Shown here: piece after piece, positions 35,719 to 44,917 of the stretch
Position numbering within the stretch: position 1 is the first letter of the stretch
How the letters are laid out: each line of letters opens with the position of its first letter
Notes under the pieces: generated by a model
Databases searched by the model: none
Told to the model about the DNA's origin: nothing
The model's input: only the letters and a program-made list of their open reading frames with translations
Position numbers and translations under genes: made by a program
Assembly: GCF_000379525.1 (NCBI RefSeq)
Contig: NZ_KB902474.1
Location: 70,294 to 134,293, forward strand
DNA length: 64,000 nucleotides
Direction of reading: 5' to 3'
Source of the DNA: Lamprocystis purpurea DSM 4197
GTDB lineage: Bacteria; Pseudomonadota; Gammaproteobacteria; Chromatiales; Chromatiaceae

Positions 35719-36447
35719 CTACCTAAACCCGAACTCCTGCTGCATGGTCGGCAAGAAAACGGGAACGTCCTGAAACCTTTCCAGCCATGACTTGCGCTTA
35801 GGGCCCGAGTCGCCGACAGTAGTAATGAATCGCGCGCCAACCGGATCTTCGCGTATCCTCTGGAGCAACACTCCCCAATGATGTTCCTGAGCGTGCCGGT
35901 GCAGGGGCGAAGGACCTCTGTATTCCACTGGCAGCTCGGATTCAAACTCTTTGAGCAGGCTCGGAGACAGGTGGCCCCGCATCAGTGCAACAAAGGCTAG
36001 CAAGGGAAACGGATCTTTCGGGAGTGCGCGAATGGCATACCAGATGCGTTCGTCCATTTTATCGGTTGTTATGCTTCGCTCCAGATCCTCGGCGACGGCG
36101 GCGAGGGCCTCCTTGCCGCGGCTCCACAGAACCGAAGCGGCGTCGCGAGCCGGGAGATAAATGGGGGGCACTTCGGCATCCATGGCCACCAGGTGGTAGT
36201 CCCAAGCAAAGGAGAATCCCGGCTCCAGACGTTGCCAATACCCAGCTTCGCATTCCTCATCGAAAGATAGCCGCGGTACGGGGGAAAACCCTTGTTCCGA
36301 TCCGTCCCAAGGTTCTACGTTCGCGACGAAATAGATCTCGTCTTGGTCCGGGGCCCGGCAAACGGGGTCGAGAAACTGTGGGAGTTCGTCCCTGCCCGGA
36401 GCTGCAGTAGCGCCGATGACGACGTAGCCCTTGCCCGACTCGATCAT
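35719..36447 (-). CDS. Unknown 242-residue protein, second gene of the NTPase operon
   Basis: Start at 36447 (MIESGKGYVVIGATAAPGRD), overlapping the upstream stop codon by four bases. The first 130 residues are alpha/beta, with an acidic stretch (PDQDEIYFVANVEPWDGSEQ) and WDYHLVAMDAEVPPIYLPAR. The C-terminal part is helical and basic, ending TMQQEFGFR. I do not recognise a family. Tight coupling implies it works with the two ATPases; it could be a sensor or effector. Confidence 0.65.
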   Translation of the reverse strand: MIESGKGYVVIGATAAPGRDELPQFLDPVCRAPDQDEIYFVANVEPWDGSEQGFSPVPRLSFDEECEAGYWQRLEPGFSFAWDYHLVAMDAEVPPIYLPARDAASVLWSRGKEALAAVAEDLERSITTDKMDERIWYAIRALPKDPFPLLAFVALMRGHLSPSLLKEFESELPVEYRGPSPLHRHAQEHHWGVLLQRIREDPVGARFITTVGDSGPKRKSWLERFQDVPVFLPTMQQEFGFR

Positions 36448-37019
36448 GGTTTGGCCTCCCGCTGAATCCGATTGCACATCCAGGCGGTGACATAGCGTCT
36501 CAAATCGTCTGGGGTGGGGTTGGTCTTGACACCGTGCCGCGGGGGGCGGCCGTAGTATTCGATGCGGACCCCGGAACCTTCGATCACCGGGCACAGGTGC
36601 TCGGCAATAGACGGTGTTAAGTAGCGAGGCGATGGAAGAAAAAGAGCGAGGATACACCGTGATTCCAGGGGCAGTCTGGGACGGACTCTCACCTCGAACA
36701 CGCGCAGCAGGAAGTCGTTAGGGCGCGAAGACATGACTTGCGCGGGGTCTGGCTGTGCATAGGCCCCGCTACGCAGATAATCGGCCGCGCAGGCGAAACA
36801 GGTCGCAACATAGGCGACCAGGTAGTCACGATACCAGGGCGCTCCAAGGGTGTGGGCATGGAATACGCTCGATTTGGCTTCATCCGTATCGAGGCGCAGG
36901 AGTGGTGCGACGTGCCGGAAAAAGGCGCCGGTGTCCCAGGGCGATCCATCAATCTGCAGCTCAGCGTCCTGCTCAATGCTGCGGGAAAAGGCAAAGGCGA
37001 CCTGGCGTTGCGGGTACAT
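36444..37019 (-). CDS. Unknown 191-residue protein, first gene of the NTPase operon
   Basis: Product begins MYPQRQVAFAFSRSIEQDAE and contains FRHVAPLLRLDTDEAKSSVF and LGAPWYRDYLVAYVATCFAC, then a more polar region with PSPRYLTPSIAEHLCPVIEG. No domain is recognised. The start lies 42 bp after the stop of the Ehr small-subunit gene in the same direction, so transcription may read through from that operon. The four genes overlap or nearly overlap throughout, as expected for a single complex or pathway. Confidence 0.65.
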   Translation of the reverse strand: MYPQRQVAFAFSRSIEQDAELQIDGSPWDTGAFFRHVAPLLRLDTDEAKSSVFHAHTLGAPWYRDYLVAYVATCFACAADYLRSGAYAQPDPAQVMSSRPNDFLLRVFEVRVRPRLPLESRCILALFLPSPRYLTPSIAEHLCPVIEGSGVRIEYYGRPPRHGVKTNPTPDDLRRYVTAWMCNRIQREAKP

Positions 37020-37061
37020 GACGCCGGCGGATGCTCTTTCTGGTCTTGCCTCGGCCCAAGG

Positions 37062-37586
37062 TTAGCTTAATTTCCGCGGCGCCGCGAGCGCCGCCAACAG
37101 CCCCCGCAGCAGGTCCAGCGGTGCCGGCGGACAGCCGGGGATCTTCACATCGACCGGAATGACGTTCTCGACCGCGCCGCAACTCGCGTAGGAGACGCCG
37201 AATTCGCCGCCGTCGCAGGCGCAGGTGCCGGCGGCGATGATGATCTTCGGCACCGGAGTCGCCTGCCAGGTCCGACGCAGCGCCGTTTCCATGTGGCGCG
37301 AGACCGGTCCGGTGATGAGCAGGGCATCGGCATGGCGCGGAGAGGCAACGAAATGCAGGCCGAAGCGTTCAAGGTCGTAATAGGGATTACTCAGCGCATG
37401 GATTTCCAGCTCGCAGCCGTTGCATGAGCCGGCATCGACCTGGCGAATGGACAGACTGCGCCCCAGCCGGGCATGGACATGGCGCAGCACCTCTACCCCG
37501 AGCCGTTCGAGTTCCTCATCCTCGATGCCGGGTGCGGCCTCGGTGATGACGCCGATCCCCAGGGATTGCTTGAGTATGCGAATCAT
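37062..37586 (-). CDS. Small (NuoB/HyfI-like) subunit of an energy-converting hydrogenase-related complex
   Basis: A 174-residue NuoB-family subunit. The four cysteines that would bind the proximal N2-type [4Fe-4S] cluster are present: Cys55 and Cys58 in GSCNGCELE, one in GTCACDGG and one in PGCPPAPLD. It follows the large subunit gene by three bases. In group 4 hydrogenases and complex I this subunit passes electrons to or from the catalytic site at the interface with the large subunit. Here the large subunit lacks [NiFe] ligands, so the electron path ends elsewhere. Confidence 0.88.
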   Translation of the reverse strand: MIRILKQSLGIGVITEAAPGIEDEELERLGVEVLRHVHARLGRSLSIRQVDAGSCNGCELEIHALSNPYYDLERFGLHFVASPRHADALLITGPVSRHMETALRRTWQATPVPKIIIAAGTCACDGGEFGVSYASCGAVENVIPVDVKIPGCPPAPLDLLRGLLAALAAPRKLS

Positions 37587-37589
37587 GGT

Positions 37590-39260
37590 CTACAGGTCCT
37601 GGCCCGAATAGGACCCATTGACCGATTTGTTGCAGACCGGAAAATCCGGGACGATGTTACCCAGGATCAGCCGTTCCAGTGCCGGCCAGGTGAACCAGCT
37701 CGGATCACGCGGAAAATAGCGCGCGACGCGTCCGTCCGTACCGAAACGGACGAAGGTCAGGATCTCCCCGCGCCAGCCGTCCACCAGCCCGAGACCGACG
37801 GCACCCGACGCCGCCGTTGGCACCGGCGCGGTGACCGCGCCCTCCGGCAGGGTCGCCAGCAGCACATCCAGCAGATCCAGGCTGCCGAGCACCTCGGTCA
37901 TGCGCACCCGCACCCGCGCGGCCACGTCGCCGTCGCTCTCCGCCGACGGCTTGACCTCCAGGGTATCGTAGGGCGGATAGGGGCAGTCGCGGCGCACGTC
38001 GAAGGGCAGGCCGCTGGCTTTGCCCACATAACCGGTGCAGCCCAGCGACCGGGCATCCGTTGCCGACAGCCGCCCGGTGGTCACCAGCCGGTCGTCCAGC
38101 GAGGGGTGATCGTCGATGATGTCGAACAGCGGCAGGACCGCCTTGCGCAGGGCGGCCTGATCATCACCCAGGGTGCGGGGCGCCGCGGGCGTCAGATCGC
38201 CGGCGACACCGCCGGGGATGACGGCGTCCATCATCAGGCGATGTCCGAAGAGTTCGCGGCTGCGCCGCTGCCAGCGCTCGCGCAGGCGGCCGCATTGGAT
38301 CAGGGCGAAGGTGAAAGCGACGTCATTACAGATGGCGCCGAGATCGCCCAAATGGTTGGCGATGCGCTCGCGCTCGGCCATGATTGCCCGCAGCCACAGG
38401 GCGCGCGGTGGCACCGCGCAGCCGGCGGCGCGCTCCATGGCCTGGCAGGCGGCCCAGGCGTAGGCGACCGTGGAGTCGCCGGAGACCCGCCCGGCGAGGC
38501 GCGCAAGCCCCGCCGGATCGCGGCCGACGGCAATCTTTTCGATCCCCTTATGGACATAGCCCAGCCGCTCTTCCAGTCGCAGCACCTCTTCGCCCATGGC
38601 GTGGAAGCGGAAGTGACCGGGCTCGATGATGCCGGCATGCACCGGGCCGACCGGGATCTCGTAGACCCCGCTGCCGTGGATGGTCGTGAACGGATAGTCC
38701 GCGTCGGCCGGGATCTGGCAGGTCACGTGCCCGGCCGCCGGGAAGTCCGCGCGCAGCGGAAACACATCGGCTGGCCAGGCCTGATGGCGGGTCCAGCGGC
38801 GCGTGTCCGGATGGCCGGTGAACACCACGCCGGTCAGGTCATGGCAGTGCCGCTCCAGACGGTCGAGTCCAGGGAAGCGCGGCGTCTGGGAGGGCAGCTT
38901 GGGTCGCTCCAGCGGGACACGCGCTTCCAGCACCACATAGTCGCCCTCTTTCTCAAGACAGGCGTACACGGCGATGCTGCTGGGTGGCCGGCTGCCGGCC
39001 GGCTCGTTCTGGTGCCGACGGCCGACCGGCTGACCATCATCCTCACTGTCGGCCGGCTGATGGTCGGCACCGCAATCGGCCCAGACCCCCGCGTGCCGCA
39101 TCCCCAGGCTGGCCGCGACCTTGGCCACGTTGCCCCAATCCTCGGCATCCAGCACCAACCGGTGGGCCGGGGCCAGCAGCCGGGCGTTGCCGGAGTGCGC
39201 GAGCAAGTGCTCGTCCTCCAGCCGCGCCAGGAATTCGGACAGCCAGTCGAAGCGATTCAT
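37590..39260 (-). CDS. Large subunit (NuoC-NuoD/HyfG-like) without [NiFe] ligands
   Basis: A 556-residue fusion of a 30-kDa (NuoC-like) domain, about residues 1-180, and a 49-kDa (NuoD/HycE-like) domain. The N-terminal L1 motif that would read RxCGxC in [NiFe] hydrogenases is AGRVSGDSTVAYAWA here, and the C-terminal DPCxxC motif is replaced by DFPVCNKSVNGSYSGQDL. Hence no NiFe site can form. HFRFHAMGEEVLRLEERLGY VHKGIEK and LGDLGAICNDVAF are well conserved with HyfG. This matches energy-converting hydrogenase-related (Ehr) complexes. A Gln/Asp-rich insertion (ADHQPADSEDDGQPVG) near residue 65 is unusual. Confidence 0.85.
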   Translation of the reverse strand: MNRFDWLSEFLARLEDEHLLAHSGNARLLAPAHRLVLDAEDWGNVAKVAASLGMRHAGVWADCGADHQPADSEDDGQPVGRRHQNEPAGSRPPSSIAVYACLEKEGDYVVLEARVPLERPKLPSQTPRFPGLDRLERHCHDLTGVVFTGHPDTRRWTRHQAWPADVFPLRADFPAAGHVTCQIPADADYPFTTIHGSGVYEIPVGPVHAGIIEPGHFRFHAMGEEVLRLEERLGYVHKGIEKIAVGRDPAGLARLAGRVSGDSTVAYAWAACQAMERAAGCAVPPRALWLRAIMAERERIANHLGDLGAICNDVAFTFALIQCGRLRERWQRRSRELFGHRLMMDAVIPGGVAGDLTPAAPRTLGDDQAALRKAVLPLFDIIDDHPSLDDRLVTTGRLSATDARSLGCTGYVGKASGLPFDVRRDCPYPPYDTLEVKPSAESDGDVAARVRVRMTEVLGSLDLLDVLLATLPEGAVTAPVPTAASGAVGLGLVDGWRGEILTFVRFGTDGRVARYFPRDPSWFTWPALERLILGNIVPDFPVCNKSVNGSYSGQDL

Positions 39261-39278
39261 GATGGACTCATAATTGGC

Positions 39279-40787
39279 TCATAGCAGATGCGCGCCCGTG
39301 ATCAGCAAGGTCGCCCGATCCAGCCAGCCGGCGAGGAATCCGGGGATCGCCAACCCCAGCCAGAGCACCAGACTCAGGTGCACCGCGACCGGGATCATGT
39401 TGGCTTCCACCGGCTGCTGACCCTCGGGCGGGACCCCGTAGACCATTGGATGGATGTGCCGGAACAGTCCGGCAAAGGCGACCGCGAGCCCGGACAGCAG
39501 GGCCAATGTGAACCAGGGGGCTGATTTCATGGTCGCCGTCAGCAACAGAAACTCGCTCATGAAGACGCCAAAGGGCGGGAAGCCGGCGATGGCCGCCACC
39601 CCGATCAACAGCGACCAGCCCACCGCGGGCTGGGTGCGGATCAGGCCGCGGATCTGGTCGATCGACTGGGTGCCGGCGATATGTGTGGCGTGGCCGACGG
39701 TGATGAAGATCGCCGACTTGGTGAGCGAGTGCACCAGCATGTGCAGCAAGGCGCCGAAGGTCGCGAGCGGCCCGCCCAATCCAAAGGCAAAGGTCATGAG
39801 CCCCATATGCTCGATCGATGAGTAGCTGAACATCCGTTTGATGTCGCGCTGCCGATGCAGAAAGAGCCCGGCGACCAGGAATGACACCAGCCCGAAACCC
39901 ATCAGCAAATGGCCCGCCAACTGCGGCGAGGCCGTCTCCGCGAGCGACCCGTCGACCAGCATCTTGAGCCGCACCACCGCGTACAGGGCGACATTGAGCA
40001 AGAGCCCGGAAAGCACGGCCGACATCGGGGTCGGGCCTTCCGAGTGCGCATCGGGCAGCCATTGGTGCATGGGCACCAGACCGACCTTGGTCCCGTAACC
40101 GACCAGCAGGAAGACGAAGGCGAGCCGCATCACCGCCGGTTCCAGGCCGCCGGCATTGGCATACAAGGTGCTCCAGGTCAGGCCGGCGGCGGGGTCGGCG
40201 ATCACCTGCTGGGCGGCGAAGTAGGTCAGTACGGTCCCGAACAGGGCCAGCGCGATCCCCACGCCGCACAGGATGAAATACTTCCAGGCCGCTTCCACCG
40301 CCTCCGGGGTCCGATAAAGCGACACCAGCAGCACGGTGGCGAGGGTCGCGCCCTCGACCGCCACCCACATCACCCCCAGGTTATCGGTGGTGAGCGCCAG
40401 CAGCATGGTGAACATGAAGAGCTGGTACATGGAGTGGTAGGTGCGCATGCGGCGCGGGCCGATCCGGCCGATCTCCAGCACATAGCGCATATAGGGCCGG
40501 GAGAAGATGCTGGTCGTCACCCCAACGAAGGCGGTCAGCACCACCAGATAGACATTGAAGGCATCGACCCGGAAGCCCAGGCCGGCGCTCGGGCCGAACA
40601 GTTGCGCGCCGAGCGTACCGGACACCTCGCCGGTCACCGCGACCGCGGCGCCGAGCCACAGGGCACCGCCCAGCGAGATCACCGAGACGCCCAGATTGAA
40701 CCACCCGGCCACCACCGGCCGGCGCACCAGCCCCAGCGCCAGGGCACCCAGCAGCGGGGTCAGCAGGACGAGCAGCAGCGGGGTCAC
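39279..40787 (-). CDS. Antiporter-like membrane subunit (HyfF/ND4-type)
   Basis: A 502-residue antiporter-like subunit of the NuoL/M/N class with about 14 helices. GTG at 40787 is the start: it overlaps the preceding stop codon by four bases. Seen: YHSMYQLFMFTMLLALTTDN, the lysine-bearing GYGTKVGLVPMHQWLPDAHS and the FSYSSIEHMGLM segment, that is, the proton-channel residues (Glu/Lys) typical of the family. Likely translocates H+ or Na+ as part of the complex. Confidence 0.85.
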   Translation of the reverse strand: MTPLLLVLLTPLLGALALGLVRRPVVAGWFNLGVSVISLGGALWLGAAVAVTGEVSGTLGAQLFGPSAGLGFRVDAFNVYLVVLTAFVGVTTSIFSRPYMRYVLEIGRIGPRRMRTYHSMYQLFMFTMLLALTTDNLGVMWVAVEGATLATVLLVSLYRTPEAVEAAWKYFILCGVGIALALFGTVLTYFAAQQVIADPAAGLTWSTLYANAGGLEPAVMRLAFVFLLVGYGTKVGLVPMHQWLPDAHSEGPTPMSAVLSGLLLNVALYAVVRLKMLVDGSLAETASPQLAGHLLMGFGLVSFLVAGLFLHRQRDIKRMFSYSSIEHMGLMTFAFGLGGPLATFGALLHMLVHSLTKSAIFITVGHATHIAGTQSIDQIRGLIRTQPAVGWSLLIGVAAIAGFPPFGVFMSEFLLLTATMKSAPWFTLALLSGLAVAFAGLFRHIHPMVYGVPPEGQQPVEANMIPVAVHLSLVLWLGLAIPGFLAGWLDRATLLITGAHLL

Positions 40788-41470
40788 TGGCTGTCTCCCC
40801 CGGTCTCGCGCAGTCGGTTCAGCCGGTCGACATCCAGCGAATCGATGCTGTCGCGCAGTTGCAGGAAGAAGACACCGAACAGCACCATGGCGACCAGCAC
40901 GTCGAAGGCGACCCCCAGTTCGACCACCAACGGCATCCCGTCGGTGGCCGAAACGGCGGCCAGGAAGAGCCCGTTCTCCATCGACATGAAGCCGAGCACC
41001 TGGGCCACCGCCTGCGTCCGGAACACCATCATCAGCAGCCCGATCAGCACCACCGACAGGCTGATGGCGATGATGTTGCGGGTGAAGGTCATCTCGGCAT
41101 GGATCATCGGCAGCACCAGCCAATAACTGAAGATCACCAGCGCCACCGCACCCATGGTCACCAGCGCCGGACTCTGCAGGGATTCGGTGTGACGCTCCAG
41201 GTTCAGCCGGCGGGTCAGGCGGTGCAGCATCCAGGGGATCAGCAGCGCCTTCAGCGCCAGTGTCAGCGCGGCCGAGAAATACAGGTGATGGACCTGCCCG
41301 GTCGCCGCGACCACCGCGGTCACGGCCGCCACCAGCGCGCCCTGCCAGGCGAAGGCATGGATCGCCGAGATCAGCCGGACCTGCGCCAGCAGCACGAACG
41401 ACAGGAACAGCACGATGGCCGCCAGCACCAGCAACAACTGCTGGAGGAGCGGCAGCAGGGTCAAATTCAT
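40784..41470 (-). CDS. HyfE-like membrane subunit
   Basis: A 228-residue protein with about six membrane helices; LVLAAIVLFLSFVLLAQVRL at the N-terminus, LGFMSMENGLFLAAVSATDG in the middle and DVLVAMVLFGVFFLQLRDSI at the end. This is the HyfE/MrpC-NuoK-like layout with the conserved glutamate in FMSMENG. Both ends overlap their neighbours by four bases. Confidence 0.85.
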   Translation of the reverse strand: MNLTLLPLLQQLLLVLAAIVLFLSFVLLAQVRLISAIHAFAWQGALVAAVTAVVAATGQVHHLYFSAALTLALKALLIPWMLHRLTRRLNLERHTESLQSPALVTMGAVALVIFSYWLVLPMIHAEMTFTRNIIAISLSVVLIGLLMMVFRTQAVAQVLGFMSMENGLFLAAVSATDGMPLVVELGVAFDVLVAMVLFGVFFLQLRDSIDSLDVDRLNRLRETGGDSQ

Positions 41471-42432
41471 GCGCCGACCTCCAGAATCACGTGGCTGAGC
41501 AAGCCGAGCAGCGACAGGAGCAGGGCCAGATTGAGAAAGGCCGGGGCGCGAAACAGCCGCATCTTCGCCAGCACCGTTTCCCCCACCGCCAGCACCGCGG
41601 CGAGCACGGCGAGCTTGCCCACCACCGCGGCCAACCCCAGACCCAGGGCGGCCGGGCTCAACCCCTGGCCGATCCCCCAGGGGAAAAAGACATTGACGAT
41701 CAGGGTTCCGTACAACAGCAGCTTGAGTTGTGCGGCCCATTCCATCAGCGCCAGATGCCGGCCCGAATACTCGAGCAGCATGGCCTCATGAACCATGGTC
41801 AACTCCAGATGGGTCGTCGGGTTGTCCACCGGAATCCGGCCGGTCTCGGCAATGGCCACCAGGACCAGGCCGCCCAGGGCGAACAGATAGGACGGACGCA
41901 ACACGAAGCCGTCGCTCAGATGGTGATCGATCACGCTGGAGAGGTTGGTGGAATGGGCGGTCATCGCGAGCGTGAAGACCGCCATCAGCATGGCCGGCTC
42001 GGCCAGTGCGCCGATCAGCATCTCACGCGAGGCCCCCATGCCGCCGAAGGCCGTGCCCACGTCCATGCCCGCCAGGGCTAGAAAGACCCGCGCCAAGGCC
42101 AGCAGACCCACCAGCACGATGATGTCGGCGATGGCCGCGGTGGGCAGGTCCACCACCAACAGCGGCACGGTCGCCGCCGCCATCCAGGTGGCCGTGAAGA
42201 CGATATAGGGCGCGGCACGGAATAGCGGCGAGGTGGTATGGGCGACCCGCGCCTCCTTGGCCAGCAGCTTGTACAGATCCCGATAGGGCTGGAGCAGGGA
42301 CGGCCCGCGGCGGTTCTGCAGGCGCGCCTTGACCTTGCGCAGCCAGCCCACCAGCAGCGGCGCGAGTGCGACGTAGAGCAATGACTGGAGGGCCGCGATC
42401 CCCCAACCGGACCCGGTCAGGAAGTTACCCAT
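41467..42432 (-). CDS. HyfC/NuoH-like membrane subunit
   Basis: A 321-residue NuoH/HycD-family membrane subunit that forms the base of the quinone- or hydrogenase-module interface. Seen: KARLQNRRGPSLLQPYRDLYKLLAKE, the conserved loop after helix one, and ETGRIPVDNPTTHLELTMVHEAM, the acidic E-channel motif. The gap to hyfB-like gene upstream is 126 bp; the other junctions are overlaps. Confidence 0.88.
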   Translation of the reverse strand: MGNFLTGSGWGIAALQSLLYVALAPLLVGWLRKVKARLQNRRGPSLLQPYRDLYKLLAKEARVAHTTSPLFRAAPYIVFTATWMAAATVPLLVVDLPTAAIADIIVLVGLLALARVFLALAGMDVGTAFGGMGASREMLIGALAEPAMLMAVFTLAMTAHSTNLSSVIDHHLSDGFVLRPSYLFALGGLVLVAIAETGRIPVDNPTTHLELTMVHEAMLLEYSGRHLALMEWAAQLKLLLYGTLIVNVFFPWGIGQGLSPAALGLGLAAVVGKLAVLAAVLAVGETVLAKMRLFRAPAFLNLALLLSLLGLLSHVILEVGA

Positions 42433-42558
42433 GTCGCCACCCCGGACCGACTGTCAGGAAAAACCGCTCACGGCACCATGCAGATCCGGATGCTTGAACG
42501 GACGCCGGTTGCCGTTGTGCGCCGGGCCCGCGGGTCCGTGTGAGCACGCGTCTTGCGT

Positions 42559-44616
42559 TCATGTGATGATCCACAGGAGCCCCACCAGGGTCGCGAGCGT
42601 CCAGCCGAGATAGACCCGGACATTGCCCGATTGCAGCCGCACCACCCGGCGCGCCGAAGATTCGACCGCGCGGGCGATCGGCAGGTAGAGCAGACCCCAG
42701 AAACGGTCGCGGATGCGCAGCCGATGGCGCGTGCTGCCGTCCTCCTGGATGGTGACCGACTCCTCGATCTGGAACAGCAGGCCGAACACACGCCGTATCG
42801 GCTGGGCGAAGGAGGTGGCGGTGTACTGCATCCGCGGCGAGGGCGGCGCGAAACCGCAGTCCCAGGCATCGCCGCGGTGGACCCAGCGCACCGCCGCGCC
42901 CTTCGCCCACAGGTGGTTCAGTCCCCAGAAAGCGGTCAAGCCGATCCCGGCCAGCATCAGTACCACCAGCGGGCCGCTGTAGCTCGCGGTCTGTGGCGAG
43001 ACCGGGGTCAGCCACAGCCAGCCGTAGGCACCGGCCTGCGGCAGACCGTCGCCCAGCACCTGTCGCGGCACCGCGTCGATCAGCCCGATCACCCAGGTCG
43101 GCAGCACCCCGAGCGCCAGGCACAGCACCGCCAGCAAGCCCTGGCCCGCGAGCATCCCCCAGGGTCCCCGGCGGGCCCGGCGCACATGACGCGACCGGGC
43201 CTGACCCAGGAAGGCGATGCCGTAGACCTTCACGAAGGTCACCGCCACCAGTGCCCCGGTCAGGGCCAACACCGCCGAGGCGATCGGAATCAGGCTGCGC
43301 AGCACGCCGCTGTCGAGTTGCCAGGCCTGGAGTGCCGCCTGAAAGGTCAGCCACTCGGAGACGAAACCGTTGAACGGCGGCAGGGCGGAGATCGACAGCA
43401 CCCCGACCAGGAAAAAGAGCCCGGTCCAGGGCATCCGCCGCAAGAGTCCGCCCATCTGATCCAGGTCGCGCTCGTGGGTCCCGTGCAGGATGGCCCCGGC
43501 ACCCAGGAACAGCAGACCCTTGAAGAGCGCGTGGTTCAAACAGTGATACAGGGCGGCGACGAAGGCGAGCGCACCCAGTTCGGTGAAGTCCGCGCTCAGG
43601 AACACCAGGCTCAGACCCAGGGCAATGAAAATGATGCCCAGATTCTCGACCGATGAGTAGGCGAGCAGCCGCTTGAGGTCGGTCTGCATCAGCGCCGAGA
43701 GCACGCCGAACAAAGCCGAGAGGCAGCCGATCGCCAGTACGACCACGCCCCACTGCCACTGGATTTGCCCGATCAGATCGAAGCACACGCGGATGAAGCC
43801 GTAGACCGCGACTTTGAGCATCACCCCGGACATCAGCGCCGAGATATGCGAGGGCGCGACCGGATGCGCCTCCGGCAGCCAGGCGTGCAGCGGCACCAGA
43901 CCGGCCTTCATTCCGAAACCCACGAAGGCCAGCGCGAAGGCCACCCCGGCCCAGACCGCGGGCACCGGCGCGGCGCGCAGATCGACGAAGGCAAAGCTGT
44001 CGCCGAAGGCGGCCAACACGCCATAGGCGAGCAGGATCATCAGCCCGCCCACATGGGCCATCAGCAGATAAAGGAAGGCGGCGCGGCGGTTCTCGGCGTG
44101 TTCATGATGGAAGGCAACCAGGAAATAAGACGAGAGTGACATCAACTCCCAGGCGACCATGAACAGGAAGGCGTCATCGGCCAGCACCACCAGCAGCATC
44201 CCGGTGAGAAAGAGCCCGCTGAATCCGCCCAGGGCCGTGAGCGAATCCTTACCGTGCTCGAAACTCCGGACATAGGACGGACCATAGATCCCGACGGCAC
44301 AGGTCACGACCCCGATCACGGCCAGGAAGAACCCGGACAGGGCATCGAGCCGGATGTGCCAGGGCAGCCAGGGCAACCCGAGCGGCAGGGTCACCGACAC
44401 CACCTCGCCGACCAAAAGCGCCATCACCCCGGCCGCCAGGGCCGCGAGTCCGACGAAACCGAGCAGCGGCGTCGCGACCCGGCGCAGCACCCAGGGCGCT
44501 CGCCGGGCGGCCAGCGACACGATTGAAGAGAGCAGGGCCAGGACCACCGCGAGTCCGGCCAGGTGCAGGGCCGTGTCCATCGACAGCGCCGGCGTCAGGA
44601 GCGCGGTCAGGCTCAT
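42559..44616 (-). CDS. HyfB/NuoL-type antiporter-like subunit
   Basis: A 685-residue large antiporter-like subunit. The core of 14 helices carries the conserved LLVVLADDAFLFMVAWELMS (acidic residue on helix 5), KAGLVPLHAWLPEAHPVAPSHISALMSGVMLKVAVYG (split around the channel lysine) and FKGLLFLGAGAILHGTHERD. The C-terminal extension ends VYLGWTLATLVGLLWIIT. It is the first structural gene of the operon and starts 10 bp after the XRE regulator. No ferredoxin subunit (HyfA) gene is nearby. Confidence 0.88.
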   Translation of the reverse strand: MSLTALLTPALSMDTALHLAGLAVVLALLSSIVSLAARRAPWVLRRVATPLLGFVGLAALAAGVMALLVGEVVSVTLPLGLPWLPWHIRLDALSGFFLAVIGVVTCAVGIYGPSYVRSFEHGKDSLTALGGFSGLFLTGMLLVVLADDAFLFMVAWELMSLSSYFLVAFHHEHAENRRAAFLYLLMAHVGGLMILLAYGVLAAFGDSFAFVDLRAAPVPAVWAGVAFALAFVGFGMKAGLVPLHAWLPEAHPVAPSHISALMSGVMLKVAVYGFIRVCFDLIGQIQWQWGVVVLAIGCLSALFGVLSALMQTDLKRLLAYSSVENLGIIFIALGLSLVFLSADFTELGALAFVAALYHCLNHALFKGLLFLGAGAILHGTHERDLDQMGGLLRRMPWTGLFFLVGVLSISALPPFNGFVSEWLTFQAALQAWQLDSGVLRSLIPIASAVLALTGALVAVTFVKVYGIAFLGQARSRHVRRARRGPWGMLAGQGLLAVLCLALGVLPTWVIGLIDAVPRQVLGDGLPQAGAYGWLWLTPVSPQTASYSGPLVVLMLAGIGLTAFWGLNHLWAKGAAVRWVHRGDAWDCGFAPPSPRMQYTATSFAQPIRRVFGLLFQIEESVTIQEDGSTRHRLRIRDRFWGLLYLPIARAVESSARRVVRLQSGNVRVYLGWTLATLVGLLWIIT

Positions 44617-44626
44617 GGGGTTTGGC

Positions 44627-44917
44627 TCATGATTTCGCTCCGGGTGTTGAGATGCGCCCCGTTCTGTTCGGCACGGTTTTCAGCCGCACCCCGCGCCCGC
44701 CGCCGCTGCTCACCGCACCCTCGCCGATCAGCTCGACACCGCACCGTTCCAGCGCTTCGACCAGCTTCATCAGCGAGTCCACATTGCCGCGCACCTGCCC
44801 ATCGCTCGCCTCCATCCGCTGTATGGTCGGCAGCGACAACCCCGCCGCCTCGGCCAGACGGCGCTGGTCGAGCCCGAGCAGGGCGCGTGCGGCACGAACT
44901 TGAGCGGCAGTGAGCAT
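44627..44917 (-). CDS. XRE-family HTH regulator
   Basis: A 96-residue regulator with an N-terminal Cro/C1-type HTH (AAQVRAARALLGLDQRRLAE, AAGLSLPTIQRMEASDGQVR) followed by a short C-terminal strand region. I start it at 44917, because the HTH begins there; 21 in-frame codons upstream are unconserved. It lies immediately upstream of the six membrane-complex genes in the same direction and may control them, although such small XRE proteins are also common as orphan antitoxins. Confidence 0.8.
   Translation of the reverse strand: MLTAAQVRAARALLGLDQRRLAEAAGLSLPTIQRMEASDGQVRGNVDSLMKLVEALERCGVELIGEGAVSSGGGRGVRLKTVPNRTGRISTPGAKS

Noticed and set aside
37062-44616. Functional group 4 [NiFe] hydrogenase
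   Set aside because: Both CxxC metal-ligand motifs are missing from the large subunit and no maturation genes are nearby; called an Ehr complex instead.
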